A stretch of DNA of 64,000 nt, from assembly GCA_020310875.1 (NCBI GenBank), contig CM035407.1:86160342-86224341 (forward strand), given 5' to 3'. Source of the DNA: Ceratopteris richardii (Eukaryota > Streptophyta > Polypodiopsida > Polypodiales > Pteridaceae). Of the stretch, positions 35,423 to 45,592 are shown one piece after another (the stretch's first letter is position 1; the number at the start of each line of letters is the position of its first letter). A program made the position numbers and the translations under genes. The notes beneath the pieces were generated by a model. It saw nothing but the letters and a program-made list of their open reading frames with translations. It did not search any database and had not been told where the DNA came from.

Positions 35423-38343
35423 TTTCCTTCCCCTTGAAAGCATTTTCCTCCTCGAAAATGTAAATGAAATGTCCGTAATGGTAGAAGAAAGTGTTCGAAC
35501 TCCCTTGAACCCCATGTACTCTATGTACAAGGTCATCTCTGTGTGTTGTTTCCCCATATCCTTCCCCTTAAGAGATCTCATATGAGATCATCTCAAAGGT
35601 GGGAAACCGTCTGAGTGGTGCCTACTATCTCCCATGTACACTCTACTTCCAAACTATCACTCCCATAACATACAACCTCATCCAAATAAGCTAAGTCCAT
35701 ATGATGTATCCTCTATGGAGTAAGAATATGAAGAGCAAGTGCAATGGGTCAAGCTTATAGGTTAGACCATATAATAATGGAGATAATAAACCATAGAACC
35801 CTCTGAAGTATAGAACAAAGTCCCATAACAAATGAATCCAAACCCATGTAAGACTGAATGATAGATTGTCCTCATACTACTCTAGGTCTCCCTAACCTTG
35901 AGTGTACTCACAAGTAATAGTTTAATCTAAACTACCTTGTGATTATGTAATTCCATCATCTAATATATAAGAATTTCTTAGTAATAAAATATAATCTATA
36001 CATTTCACCAACCTAGAAGTCTCTGGTTTGTTATCCTTTACCATTGGACTAAGTTCTATTGGAAGAGCATCTTTTGGCACTTGTGCAAACTCTAAAATAT
36101 TCTCTTTCCTGTAGTTTGCCATATGAATGCAGAAAGCATTCCCTTTGGGATTCAGATAATCCCTAAGTACCCATCCTCCTAACTGATGTTTACTCATCAT
36201 ACTCATGATGTAACACCAACTAGGAGTTTGGTACCCTAATAGGTTAGATATATCTCTATCTCCTATAAACCCTAAAGAGAAGAGTCATAACTCTACTCCT
36301 AGTCTAACTAATGTCAATAACTAGATCATCTCATCTAGTCAAAGACCCTAAAGAGAAGAGTCATAATTCTACTCCTAGTCTAACTAATGTCAATAACTAG
36401 ATCATCTCAAGAAACAAGGAAGCACAAGCTTAGGTTATTTTCAAAATACCCTACTTTCATGATTTTTCACATAAATTTTAGGAGCTATTTTTGACTAGTA
36501 GCCATTTTCGGAAAGGGGAATGAAGCGCGATTTTTCTTAGTTTGGTAGGAAAAATCATGCATACCTATAGTTTAGTGTATTGAATTCCATATACGATCAA
36601 GAAATCCAAAATATATCTCAGTATGATGGGAGTTTGAAGCTCCAAAAAACCCCCTTCCATCACAGTTTGAGAAAAAAATTTCAGCACCTGAATCTAAGAA
36701 ATTCCCATTTTGGAAGAGGCAAAAAGAGGTGCGATAGCTACGGATGGATGGGAAAAAGTATATATACTGAGAATATGGTGTATGGAATTCATAGGCGAAT
36801 CATTAGATTCATCAAAATAATAAGTTAAGGAGGAATTCTACTTCCTCAAAAACCCCCTTCCTGCACTTTTTGGAAAAAATTTCAGATGTTAATTTTTATC
36901 AAACTCCACTTTTGGGAGTAAGAATAAAGACCATCATTGGAGTAACATAATTGCTCCTCTCTAGAGTCTCTATGTGAGACTCAATCTAACCATCATGATT
37001 AACTGATCTCCCTCTTGTCTTTGATAGAAGAGTGCCACTTCTATCTAGACAACCTAGAAGTGAGAAAGTGAAACTCTCTCTCTCTCTCTCTCTATTCAAT
37101 CTCTTCTAAGGAAAAGAGTCTAGCAGTGGAACCTATTCCACTTTCCCTTTCCCTTTGGAAGAGACTCCTTTAGAATCCATTTGCTCTACTCATCCATAAC
37201 TGAGAACACATATATAAGCTCTCCATACTTTTTCCTCCCAAAATAGTGGAGAATCATACTCCCATGTGAACGAAAATTATATTGAAAAGTTGAGGAAATG
37301 TATTCCTTCTGAAATATAGACTACGAGATGTTTCCCAAACACCTCTTTTTCCTAAAGGACAACATACTCTATTCTTCTTCTATGAAGAAATCATATTTTC
37401 CTTTCTTTTTTTTTTCTTTCAAAGAACATGAGCTAAAGTGAGACCTCTGAGCTAAAGTGAGATCTCTCATCGATCTCTAAGCTTATTCCCACTTTCTCCT
37501 TTCCTTAAAAGAGAAACTTATGAATTCATTTGCTCCTCCCTTCCATAAGTAATGCATAATCCCTCATTACATACACTCCTATGAAGATGGAAAACACATC
37601 TCCCCTAACTAATAAAGGTGTATATATTGAAGAGTGGAGAAAATAAATTCCTTATAGGGGTCAAAGCCCTCTACTAAAATGGTCAGTAATGATATGATAA
37701 ACACATGTGTATCCATAATAAAGAGATATATGTGCCAACCATCCTCTATGCATGGATCTATATGATCCAATCAAACTGATGGAATTATCCTTCTTGAAAA
37801 ACTCAAAATGAGTATGTGATACCAATTGTGATAAAATCACCTATCACATCCTCTACTAGAAGAATAAATCTTCTCTAAACTATGAAGGATAACTCTCAAT
37901 CCTAAGGAGATGTCTACTAAGAGCTCTCCTCTGATCTAGTGAGACATGATGCCATGAATGATGAGTCCTTTTCTCGCTTGCCATAGAAGAAGAGTGCTCA
38001 AAGGGAAGTCATTTCCACCATCCTATGCCAGTGAAAACTTCTTCCAATTCACGGTGTCATACCTACACTAAACCGAATATATATTCCATGTAATGGAATA
38101 TGTACTCTAATGAATCCCATATCCTAAAATCATATCAGTGGACCCAAATGAGTCCCATGTCCTCAAACTAGTTAGTTTGGTTTTAGTCAACAAGTGACAA
38201 TGGATATCCCTTTCTGTTCCAAACCAACTTGTTCCTAGGTACAAAGACTAGATCTAAGTACCTCTCTGTAGATCCCAACATACATGATATGTATGGGGTA
38301 CCCCAACTATTTCTTAACTAAGGGATCTATGCTCTGAATCCAG
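35423..38343 (-). other. internal region of E, no recognisable protein
   Basis: 2.9 kb of AT-rich sequence. One 87-codon minus frame (35943-36206) has no known domain. The part near the 3' LTR (35621-35903) is related to element I. It includes a (TC)n run at 37073-37093 and a tandem repeat at 36270. The region is probably structural RNA or decayed. Confidence 0.55.
36270..36409. repeat. 76-bp tandem repeat in E
   Basis: CCCTAAAGAGAAGAGTCATA at 36270 recurs at 36346, with one C/T difference over 64 bp before diverging. Confidence 0.88.
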
Positions 38344-38592
38344 TATTGCATTCTTTCTTTTAATACCATAGCTATTCCATGCTTCGCAACGTCACACAGA
38401 AATATTTGCCTTGGTTCGCCGCCCAGTCACGCCCGACCACTTTCTTTTGTTCTCGTGAGAGCTGGATAGAGAGAACCTCCAAACTCCTAAGTGTAGTGTT
38501 AATAATCTCTCTAATCATAGAGATGGCTCTCTCGGGTGATTCCATGTGGTTCTATGCCACCTCACTCAAGAGTGTGCATCCATAATATGACA
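38344..38592 (-). repeat. 5' LTR of E
   Basis: 249 bp partner of 35174-35422, followed by the target duplication CCATT at 38593. Confidence 0.88.
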
Positions 38593-38597
38593 CCATT

Positions 38598-38649
38598 ATT
38601 ACAAAAGTGGAAATTACAAAGAATAGCCCAACCACACCGGTTGCTAACA
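38598..38649 (-). repeat. 3' LTR of D, second block
   Basis: ATTACAAAAGTGGAAATTAC through GTTGCTAACA matches the last 52 bp of the right D LTR, completing the LTR interrupted by E. Confidence 0.88.
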
Positions 38650-38891
38650 TTGGCACGCACGGTGGATCCGAAACCACTAAGTACAAAATTACACAAAATT
38701 TACAGATCATCATCTTGATTCTGTAATTCGGAAAACATTATTCTCTCTATATCATAGCGCAATTCATTGAACATGTCCCTAAGATTTTCTTCGGCTAAGA
38801 GCATTTCTGCTTCAAAAAACTTCTTAGGTTCTAAGGCTTGTTGACTAAGGCTTTTATAACGAATGGTGGAAACTTCTGAGTCTAGGATTTT

Positions 38892-40590
38892 CTATTGAAA
38901 TCCTTCTATCAGTTTATCAAAAGCTAATGTAGACTCCGTTAGTTTAGTCTGAATCTCCGTAGCATCCTTCATTACTTCTTCTACTATAGCCTGATAAGAA
39001 ATTTCCAAAATTTTTGCCTCCTTCCGGAGCTTTTCCACCTCCACTTGATTATTTACCAACACAAAGTTGGCATCCGCACAGTGCTGCTTCCATTGTGCTA
39101 CTTGCTTTTCTAACTTAGTAATTCCCACAACTTGAGCCTGTACAATATCCAGAGTCTCTTGAACTGTTTGTAATCTTTCTTCCAACGTTGTAAACTCTGA
39201 ATTCCGGACCGCCAATCTTTCCTCCATTCCACGATCGAAATACTTTGTCTTTTCAGTTCACCAATCTGATCTTTAACTTTGGTTTTTAACCTTTGTGCTT
39301 CTTGCTTAGCTTTCTGCAACTTCATATTTAACTCTTTATTACTTTTCTTTAAATTTTGATTTGCTTTCTGCACGCGACTAGTCTCTGCTTGCAATCAAGC
39401 TATAATTTTGGACTTTTCCTCCACAGTAACTTTCGAAGTATTATTTTCTATCAAAGTATCATTCAACTCTTCAACTAGCTGTTCATTAATAGGACTATCA
39501 TGACCCTTGTTCTCCGCCCTTACTACTTCTATCTCTTCTTGCAACTGAGTGATCTGAGCTGTCATCTGCGTCTTTTCTACAACCCAGTTATCTTTTTCCA
39601 ATATCATAGCATTAAAATTATTATGGAAATCTTCCAGTTTTACCGAACTCTAGGCTAACCCACAAGCCAAATCTCCAAGTAGTTCTGGTCGAATAGTCTC
39701 CTTATTATACATCCATGGGCATATCACATCTATGGACCTGAGTGGGGGTAACTTCACTCTGCCCTCAGAAGTTTTCCATTTATCGACTAGGCCACATTCC
39801 TGAAAGATATGTAACATGGGTATTCTACAAGAGGTCTCAGTAGAACGTCCTCCTTGATCCTGTTGTTGCTCCGGGACTGCTCTTCTTTAGTCTCTTTTCG
39901 CACTGCCTCTTCCTCTTCTTCCCTAGCCTTCCTCTCCGCTTCTTCCCTGGCCTTTCTCTCGACTTCTTCCTTGGCCTTACGAGAAGATCACTCCCACTTT
40001 GGAGTCCAATACTGCGTTGAGTGCTCGCCTGGTCTGTCGAAATAATCTCCGGACTTCTTTCTTTAATTTTTGGAAAATAATTTCCGCCCAGTTTACCTGG
40101 GTCTTCGTCGCTTCCTTCACCAGTGCAAAGAGCTGCTGGGATACACCATAGTGTTTAGCCTGCAAGTTAATCACCATGGTCATTAGTAACATACCCCACT
40201 TAAGTGGGTTGTCGTTCGACAGCTGTGCGAAGTAGTATTCACCCGAGGAGGGTTTGTCGAGCAATGCACAGATTTTTGCAGTATCCACAGCCTCTGTGCT
40301 CGCCGTGATACCCTCCTTGGCCACATGGAACCGTTCTGCGATCAAGTCCACTATTAAATGTGCTTCTTCATGTCCTATTTGGATACTAATATCTTGAATA
40401 TTGATGTCATTTCCCTCTGTGTGTCGGACGATCTCCATCGCTATCTCTGTTGCTTGAGGATGAGGCTTAATGTTTTGCCAATCTATCATGGCACATTGCA
40501 TGAGTCCTCTACATTCGAACCACTCCTTCTGCTCCTATGAGATCTTCTCTGGGATGTACAGAAGATGGAACTCAGAGAAAGACATTGCCA
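38892..40590 (-). pseudogene. accessory coiled-coil ORF of element D
   Basis: Read on the minus strand from MAMSFSEFHLLYIPEKIS (40590), the frame has one TAG, then MQCAMIDWQNIKPHPQATEI, a globular section with AQLSNDNPLKWGMLLMTM and TQVNWAEIIFQKLKKEVRR, then after a frameshift a Lys/Glu-rich helix (KAKEEVERKAREEAERKARE), then a second section (ECGLVDKWKTSEGRVKLPPL) and a long coiled coil (39607-38892: ITQLQEEIEVVRAENKG, NLKKSNKELNMKLQKAKQEA, EERLAVRNSEFTTLEERLQ). Total about 560 codons with several stops and shifts. I do not recognise the family. It occupies the place of pol in D. Coiled-coil extra ORFs occur in some plant LTR elements, but no relationship was shown here. Confidence 0.6.
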
Positions 40591-41099
40591 TCTTGCGGTG
40601 ACCTGTCTGCTTTGTTGCTCTAGTGGACGACACTCTTGCTTGAAGTATGCGCTCTGTTCGCTATATTCTCTCTACTCGCAAGCTCGTCAAATAAGCCAGA
40701 TTCGGCAGAGTTTGCATCCTTTTATGCCCAGCCTTCCTGTGTAACAAATTACGAGTCTGCATCATGATAGGTGATCAAGGAATCATAACTCATGAATTTG
40801 CATGATTACTGACTCTCAAAATAAGAAATGCAGCCTGATTTGAAATGCCACTGCCGCCACCCTTATAGTTTTTTTAAATTATTATTTTTTTATTTTTTTA
40901 TCGTGAGCAGTGATAGGGCCGGAGCTTAGACCCATTGACGACCATCGGTAGAACTTCTCTTGTGAGTGTCGCAAGCCAGAATGTACCCGGTCTGCACATT
41001 TCCTAAATCCGCAACGGACCAGTCCACAGTAATTTCAACTTGCCCATCTTTTGTTTCATCTTCGAATGAAAGTACAGAACTAAATCTCCGGGGTGAAAA
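40591..41099 (-). other. D spacer between gag and the accessory ORF
   Basis: No ORF supported. Contains a T/A-rich stretch at 40868-40902 and a few in-frame fragments that may be the end of gag. Confidence 0.4.
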
Positions 41100-42341
41100 A
41101 TCCAAGTCTACATTTTTTTTTGAGTACGGTGAGGTTCTTGTATTGCGTACATCTGGCTATCCTGCCACGATCCGGGCTGAACAAAATGTTTAAACTCTCT
41201 TACGTCCCCTTTCCACTTCTGGGTCTCAACTTGTGCAGAAGCTACCAATGTACTCTTTGAATTGAATCTGCAATTATCCAAACTGTGATTATGCATGTTG
41301 CAGATTGGACAATATACCTAATTTAGGGCACAATCCGCTGTGATATGTCTTGGGTTTCGACAGCGCAAGTAGTACAACTGTTGAATCGAGTTCAGGGGTT
41401 GTTTCCCTTCGATTTCACTTCTGACCATCCCCATGTTTGCCTCACATTTTTTTATCCATACGAGTGGCTAATTCAATAACCTGGTCCAGTGTACGAGTCT
41501 GATCCAGTGTAAAGACATAGATCTTTTCCTTTATCAGTGGTTCTAAACCATCCACAAAAAACTCGAGAAGTAATTCTTCCGAGGGACGATTGTCATCCGG
41601 AAACTCCCTCATAATAGATCGAAGTTCTTCTGCGTAGAGGTCTATCAAACTCTTCTGGACCATATATTGCAGAGTGGTGTATAATTCCAAAATAATTTTG
41701 GCCGTCCGAAATCGTGCTAGGAATGCTTCTTTCAATGCATCATATGTAATAAAATGATTGGAAGGAAACTCAATTAACCATTTAACTGCATTTCTAGCCA
41801 AGGTGGCCTGAAATACTTGTAATTTATGATCTTCATCCTGCAAATGCCTGTGGTTGCAATTGTATTGGTTTTCAAACGTTCGTATATGCACATCGGGATC
41901 TTCCCTTGCTTTACCGAAAAAGTGTGTGTAATTCAATCTTGGCAATTGATATCGTTGTGCCATCGGATTCCACAATTCGGATTGTGGCACCAGAATGAGA
42001 GCTAGATCTAAGCCTGGGGGGTGGGAATGACTTCCGTCATTGGAGCCTTCTTCCTCAGGGTATTTTTCTTCCTGTGGGAGGTTTTGCTGGTCGGGTATTT
42101 CACCTTCCTTGTGCCCCACTATTTTCACTAGCTTCTCTTCCTTCCACTCAGTTACCCAATCCTGTAGTAATCGAGGGGGGATGACTCCTTGTTCTACCTA
42201 GTATGTCAATTCCTCTGGGATGTTCAGTGCCTCCAAAAGAGGAAGATCCTTTAAGCCTTCTACAATTTGTTGAAAAAATTCCTCCAAATGTTCATGATGG
42301 TAATTTGTTGCATGATACTCCTTTCCGCTCCGCAACGGCAT
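41100..42341 (-). pseudogene. gag of element D (Ty3/gypsy type) with zinc knuckles
   Basis: Begins MPLRSGKEYH at 42341, 56 bp inside the 5' LTR, with a stop near 42198. The 41442-42128 frame holds the retrotransposon gag core (FFGKAREDPDVHIRTFENQY, FQATLARNAVKWLIEFPSN, FLARFRTAKIILELYTTLQY, LRSIMREFPDDNRPSEELLL). Past a stop at 41442 two knuckles follow: a degenerate one, YLRCRNPRHITADC, with the first Cys replaced by Tyr, and a complete CCHC, CPICNMHNHSLDNC, at about 41270-41310. Role in an active element: particle assembly and RNA packaging. Confidence 0.82.
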
Positions 42342-42396
42342 GAAACTTGTGATAGCGCTTCCTTAGCTAGAACCCCATCCCACCCTGGTCACCAAA

Positions 42397-42857
42397 TGTT
42401 TGGACACTGCTCGCCATAATACTAACAGCACCCAAGTAATAGGTTCGGGAACGGGGATTCACGAATATTACTATTTGTAAACATGCATTTCTGTTCTCTA
42501 CTTCGATATGATTTAGCACAGATAAAACCATTTATAAACAGTTCGGAATCATTAACTACACAGAACAATAGTTATCCATTTCAGATATAGAGTGGTAATG
42601 TCATTATATCATTGTAGTTACAAGGATTCTCCGTTCTGTATATCCATTCCCTTCACTACTCTGCATATCAACGTTTCCGTAATCGTCGAGTCCGGTATCT
42701 GGAAGAACCCATTGAAACCCATCTCCGCATGGCGTAAGAAAAGTAAGGATAAACTTCACACCGTTCCAAACCTTTGTTTCTCCGGAAACTCTTGACATCT
42801 CCATTATTACAGAAGTGGAAATTACAAAGAATAGCCCAACCACACCGGCTGCTAACA
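42397..42857 (-). repeat. 5' LTR of D
   Basis: 461 bp, intact, TGTTTGGACACTGCTCGCC to CGGCTGCTAACA. Confidence 0.9.
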
Positions 42858-45079
42858 AGATTTATTCAAAGCATCTTCAACATTATCTTGAGTATGAGCC
42901 TTCTCAAGAATTTTGCACTCAGTATCTAAGCAATCTCTAATGAAGTGATACCTCACCTCAATGTGCTTGGTCTTTGCATGGTAGAGTGAATTCTTAGCCA
43001 AAGCAATGGCACTCTGACTATCACTGAGTAAACGAGGTACGTGTTGAGGTAGACCCATATCACAAGCAAGATGAGAAAGCCACAATGCTTCCTTCCATGC
43101 CTCACTAGCTGCAATATACTCTTCTTTTGTAGTGGAAACAAGTGTGCATTCTTGAAGATGAGATCTCCAAGAGATAACACTTCCAACAAAGTGAAAAATT
43201 ACTCTGATGTAGACTTTCGGTTGTCTAGAAAACCAACATAATCAAATGTGTATAACCAATAATGGATGCCTTTCTTCTATGCAAGCATAGACACTTGTCT
43301 TTAGTGCCACTCAAATATTTCTAAATCATCTTAATCGCTTCCCAATGCTTACTTCCAAGAGTAGAGATATACCTAGTGACAACTCCCACTACAAATGCAA
43401 TGTCTGGTCTCATAGCTACCATGGCATACATGAGACTAACAATAGCATATTGATAAGGAATTTCGTTCATAAAATCCTTTTCCTCATTTGATTTGGGGAA
43501 ATCATCCTTGCTAATTTCACATATGTAGGTAAAGGTGTACTCAATGCCTTGCCACCTTGCATATTGAACTTGTGAAGTACTTTGGATATCTACTCACTTT
43601 GAGACAAGTATATGCATATTGTACTCCTATCACGAGTAATGCACATGCCAAGAATATGTTTGGCATGTTTGTCATCCCCCAAATCCTTCATATCAGATGT
43701 CTCACTCAACTTCCATTTGAGCAATGACAAGTCATCAAAGGACTTCCCAACAATCAACATATCATCAACATAAAGTATTGAGTATACCAAACTGCTATCT
43801 GAGCATCTCTTTGTGTAGAGAATATGATCCTCATTGCTTTGAGAATAGCCTTGGGACCTCATAAAAGCATCAAAATTTTGGTACCATTTTCCAAGGGATT
43901 GTTTAATTCCATATAAGCTCTTCTTTAGCTTACAAACTAGACTTTCTTTGCCAAGAACTACATAACCCTTTGGTTGTTCCATATAGATCTCATCTATAAG
44001 ATCTCCATGCAAGAAAGCATTTTCACATCCATTTGGACTAGCTCTAAGTTCTCCATTGCAACAAAAACCAACCAACATGCACAATGTAGTCATCTTGACT
44101 ATTGGAGAGAAGATTTCCTCGAAATTGACACCATGTTGTTGCTTAAAACCCTTTGCAATAAGTCTTGCTTTATACTTTGGAGAAGGACTATCCAATGTGA
44201 ATATTAGCTTATATACCCATTTACATGGTAAAGCTTTCCTACCCTTTGGCAAAGGTACCAAGTCCCAAGTGCCATTCTTGTGAATATAATCCAATTCACT
44301 CTTCATGGCATGCTCCCACTTGACATGATCCTTTGTCTACATGGCCACTTTGTAACAAGAAGGCTCACCAACATCTATTAGAAAAACAAAATCCAAACCT
44401 TGAACATATTGACAAGGTGGATGTGAGACATGTGTAGAAGGTTTCGATTGTTGCTGAATAGGAATATTTGTAGACTGATGTGATTAGACATTCTCTTGAA
44501 CATCCCTATGTGTAGCATTCTTATGCATGCTTAGAGAAGGACTAGTCTCCTCAAACACCACTCTTCTCATTTCAACCTCCTGAATTGGTTGTTTATGCAT
44601 CTTAGACTCATTGAAAATGCCATCAATACTTTTGATCACTGACCATGTTTCAAGATCCCATAAGCAATATCCAAATTGGCCTTTTAGACCATATCCAAGA
44701 GAAATTCATTTCTTTGAATTATGGTACAACTTCTGTCTAAGATTATTGGGTAAATGAACATACACTTCACACCCAAAAATGCAAAGATGATCATAATATG
44801 GTGGCTTCCTTGTCCATAACTCTTTTGTTACTTTCATATCTTTGGCTGTATTAGGTGAAAGGTTAATCACATGAACTGCAGTCAATACTGGTTATGTCCA
44901 AAAGCCTTATGAAAGGTTTGCATGATGGAGCATAGAAACTACTCTATCCTGAATAGTTCTATTAATCCTCTCAACTACACCATTGTGTACTAGGGTATAA
45001 GGAGCTGCAAGATCTCTATGAATTCCTCTAGATTGATAGAAAAGAATGAATTCATGTGAGGTATACTCACCTCCATTAT
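42858..45079 (-). pseudogene. copia F pol remnant (integrase part, RT, RNase H)
   Basis: RNase H end 42858-43085 (MWLSHLACDMGLPQ, SDSQSAIALAKNS, AKTKHIEVRYHFIRD), degraded middle 43090-43590, RT 43590-44306 (GRKALPCKWVYKL, LYGIKQSLGKWYQ, YVDDMLIVG), connector 44310-44900 with stops, integrase fragment 44907-45079 (NNGGEYTSHEF, HNGVVERINRT). Sequence differs clearly from families A and B, so F is a separate lineage. The first 14 codons of the frame that reaches 45122 come from the antisense of the A4 LTR. Confidence 0.82.
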
Positions 45080-45309
45080 TGCTAATATATTTTGGTAGTG
45101 ATATGTGTGAACACATTTCCAACCGTTGAGGCTTTTTTCTCCCTCTTTAGGAGGTTTTGTTCCCCAACTTGTATTTATGCATATAACCTAATGGGTTACT
45201 TATCTTCTATACATTCGTTTCGAAATTCATTCAGTATTGTGTTGTGCTCCAAGCATCTTCTTCTTCCTTGTGCTTTCTATGTGCTTTCATAGATTTGCAA
45301 ACTCAAACA
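45080..45309 (+). repeat. 5' LTR of A4
   Basis: 230 bp, TGCTAATATATTTTGG to GCAAACTCAAACA, the most diverged of the family-A LTRs here. Confidence 0.85.
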
Positions 45310-45592
45310 ATTAGTATCAGAGCAAGTTGTCCCTTCATTTAGGGTTTCATCAACATCCTTCCGTTCATAGTCTCAAAATCACACAAAAATTGGTGAGCAT
45401 AGTTTGGGCAGTTAGGAGTTCAAAATAGCTTCGCTGTGTGACGTTGAAATTTTGATATGGGCTCATTTCAACCTCCGAATGCACTATCATAGCACCTATG
45501 CAGAAAATTTTATCCTTTTGTGTCAAAGATATATGTAGGTTTTGGTTCTCCATTACAAGCATCTTGAAGTTTGCTTCAGTTTTTAGCAGGCC

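Larger units (their letters stand above)
35174..38592 (-). mobile_element. small non-autonomous LTR element E, 3.4 kb
   Basis: Flanked by a perfect 5-bp target duplication CCATT (35169-35173 and 38593-38597) within the LTR of D. Its own LTRs are 249 bp each (35174-35422 and 38344-38592). On the minus strand the LTR begins TGTCATATTATGG and ends GAATGCAATA, so TG...TA instead of TG...CA. The minus-strand sequence following the right LTR, CTGGATTCAGAGCATAG, is a near match to the Met-tRNA primer site, and AAGGGGAAGGAAA beside the left LTR is a polypurine tract. No gag or pol was recognised. Confidence 0.88.
34764..42857 (-). mobile_element. gypsy-type element D with gag and coiled-coil ORF but no pol; contains E
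   Basis: LTRs of 461 bp: right 42397-42857 intact, left 34764-35173 plus 38598-38649, split by E. Plus-strand ends are TGTTTGGACACTG and GCTAACA. Flanks AGCT (34760-34763) and AGAT (42858-42861) suggest a 4-bp target duplication with one change. The sequence next to the 5' LTR on the minus strand is TTTGGTGACCAGGGTGGG, a primer site unlike the Met-tRNA type. Internal 3.7 kb: gag, then an accessory ORF; no protease, RT or integrase. LTR identity about 93% by eye. Confidence 0.82.
34642..45079 (-). mobile_element. copia element F (minus), host of A2, D and A4 insertions
   Basis: Two blocks, 34642-34763 and 42858-45079, join across element D: minus-strand GATGCTTTGAATAAA (right) continues in frame into GCTCTACCACAGGGC (left), giving DALNKALPQGF, the expected end of a copia RNase H. 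A polypurine tract (TGATGGGGGATA, minus) lies at 34718-34730. Beyond it only about 75 bp of F remain before A2. Its 5' half is cut by A4 at 45080. Confidence 0.75.

Noticed and set aside
35943..36206. 87-codon minus ORF in element E as a real gene
   Set aside because: No recognisable domain and no support beyond length; kept only as a remark.
44907..45122. ORF starting MEMCSHISLPKYIS as an integrase start
   Set aside because: Its first 14 codons are antisense A4 LTR; the integrase fragment begins at the junction 45079.
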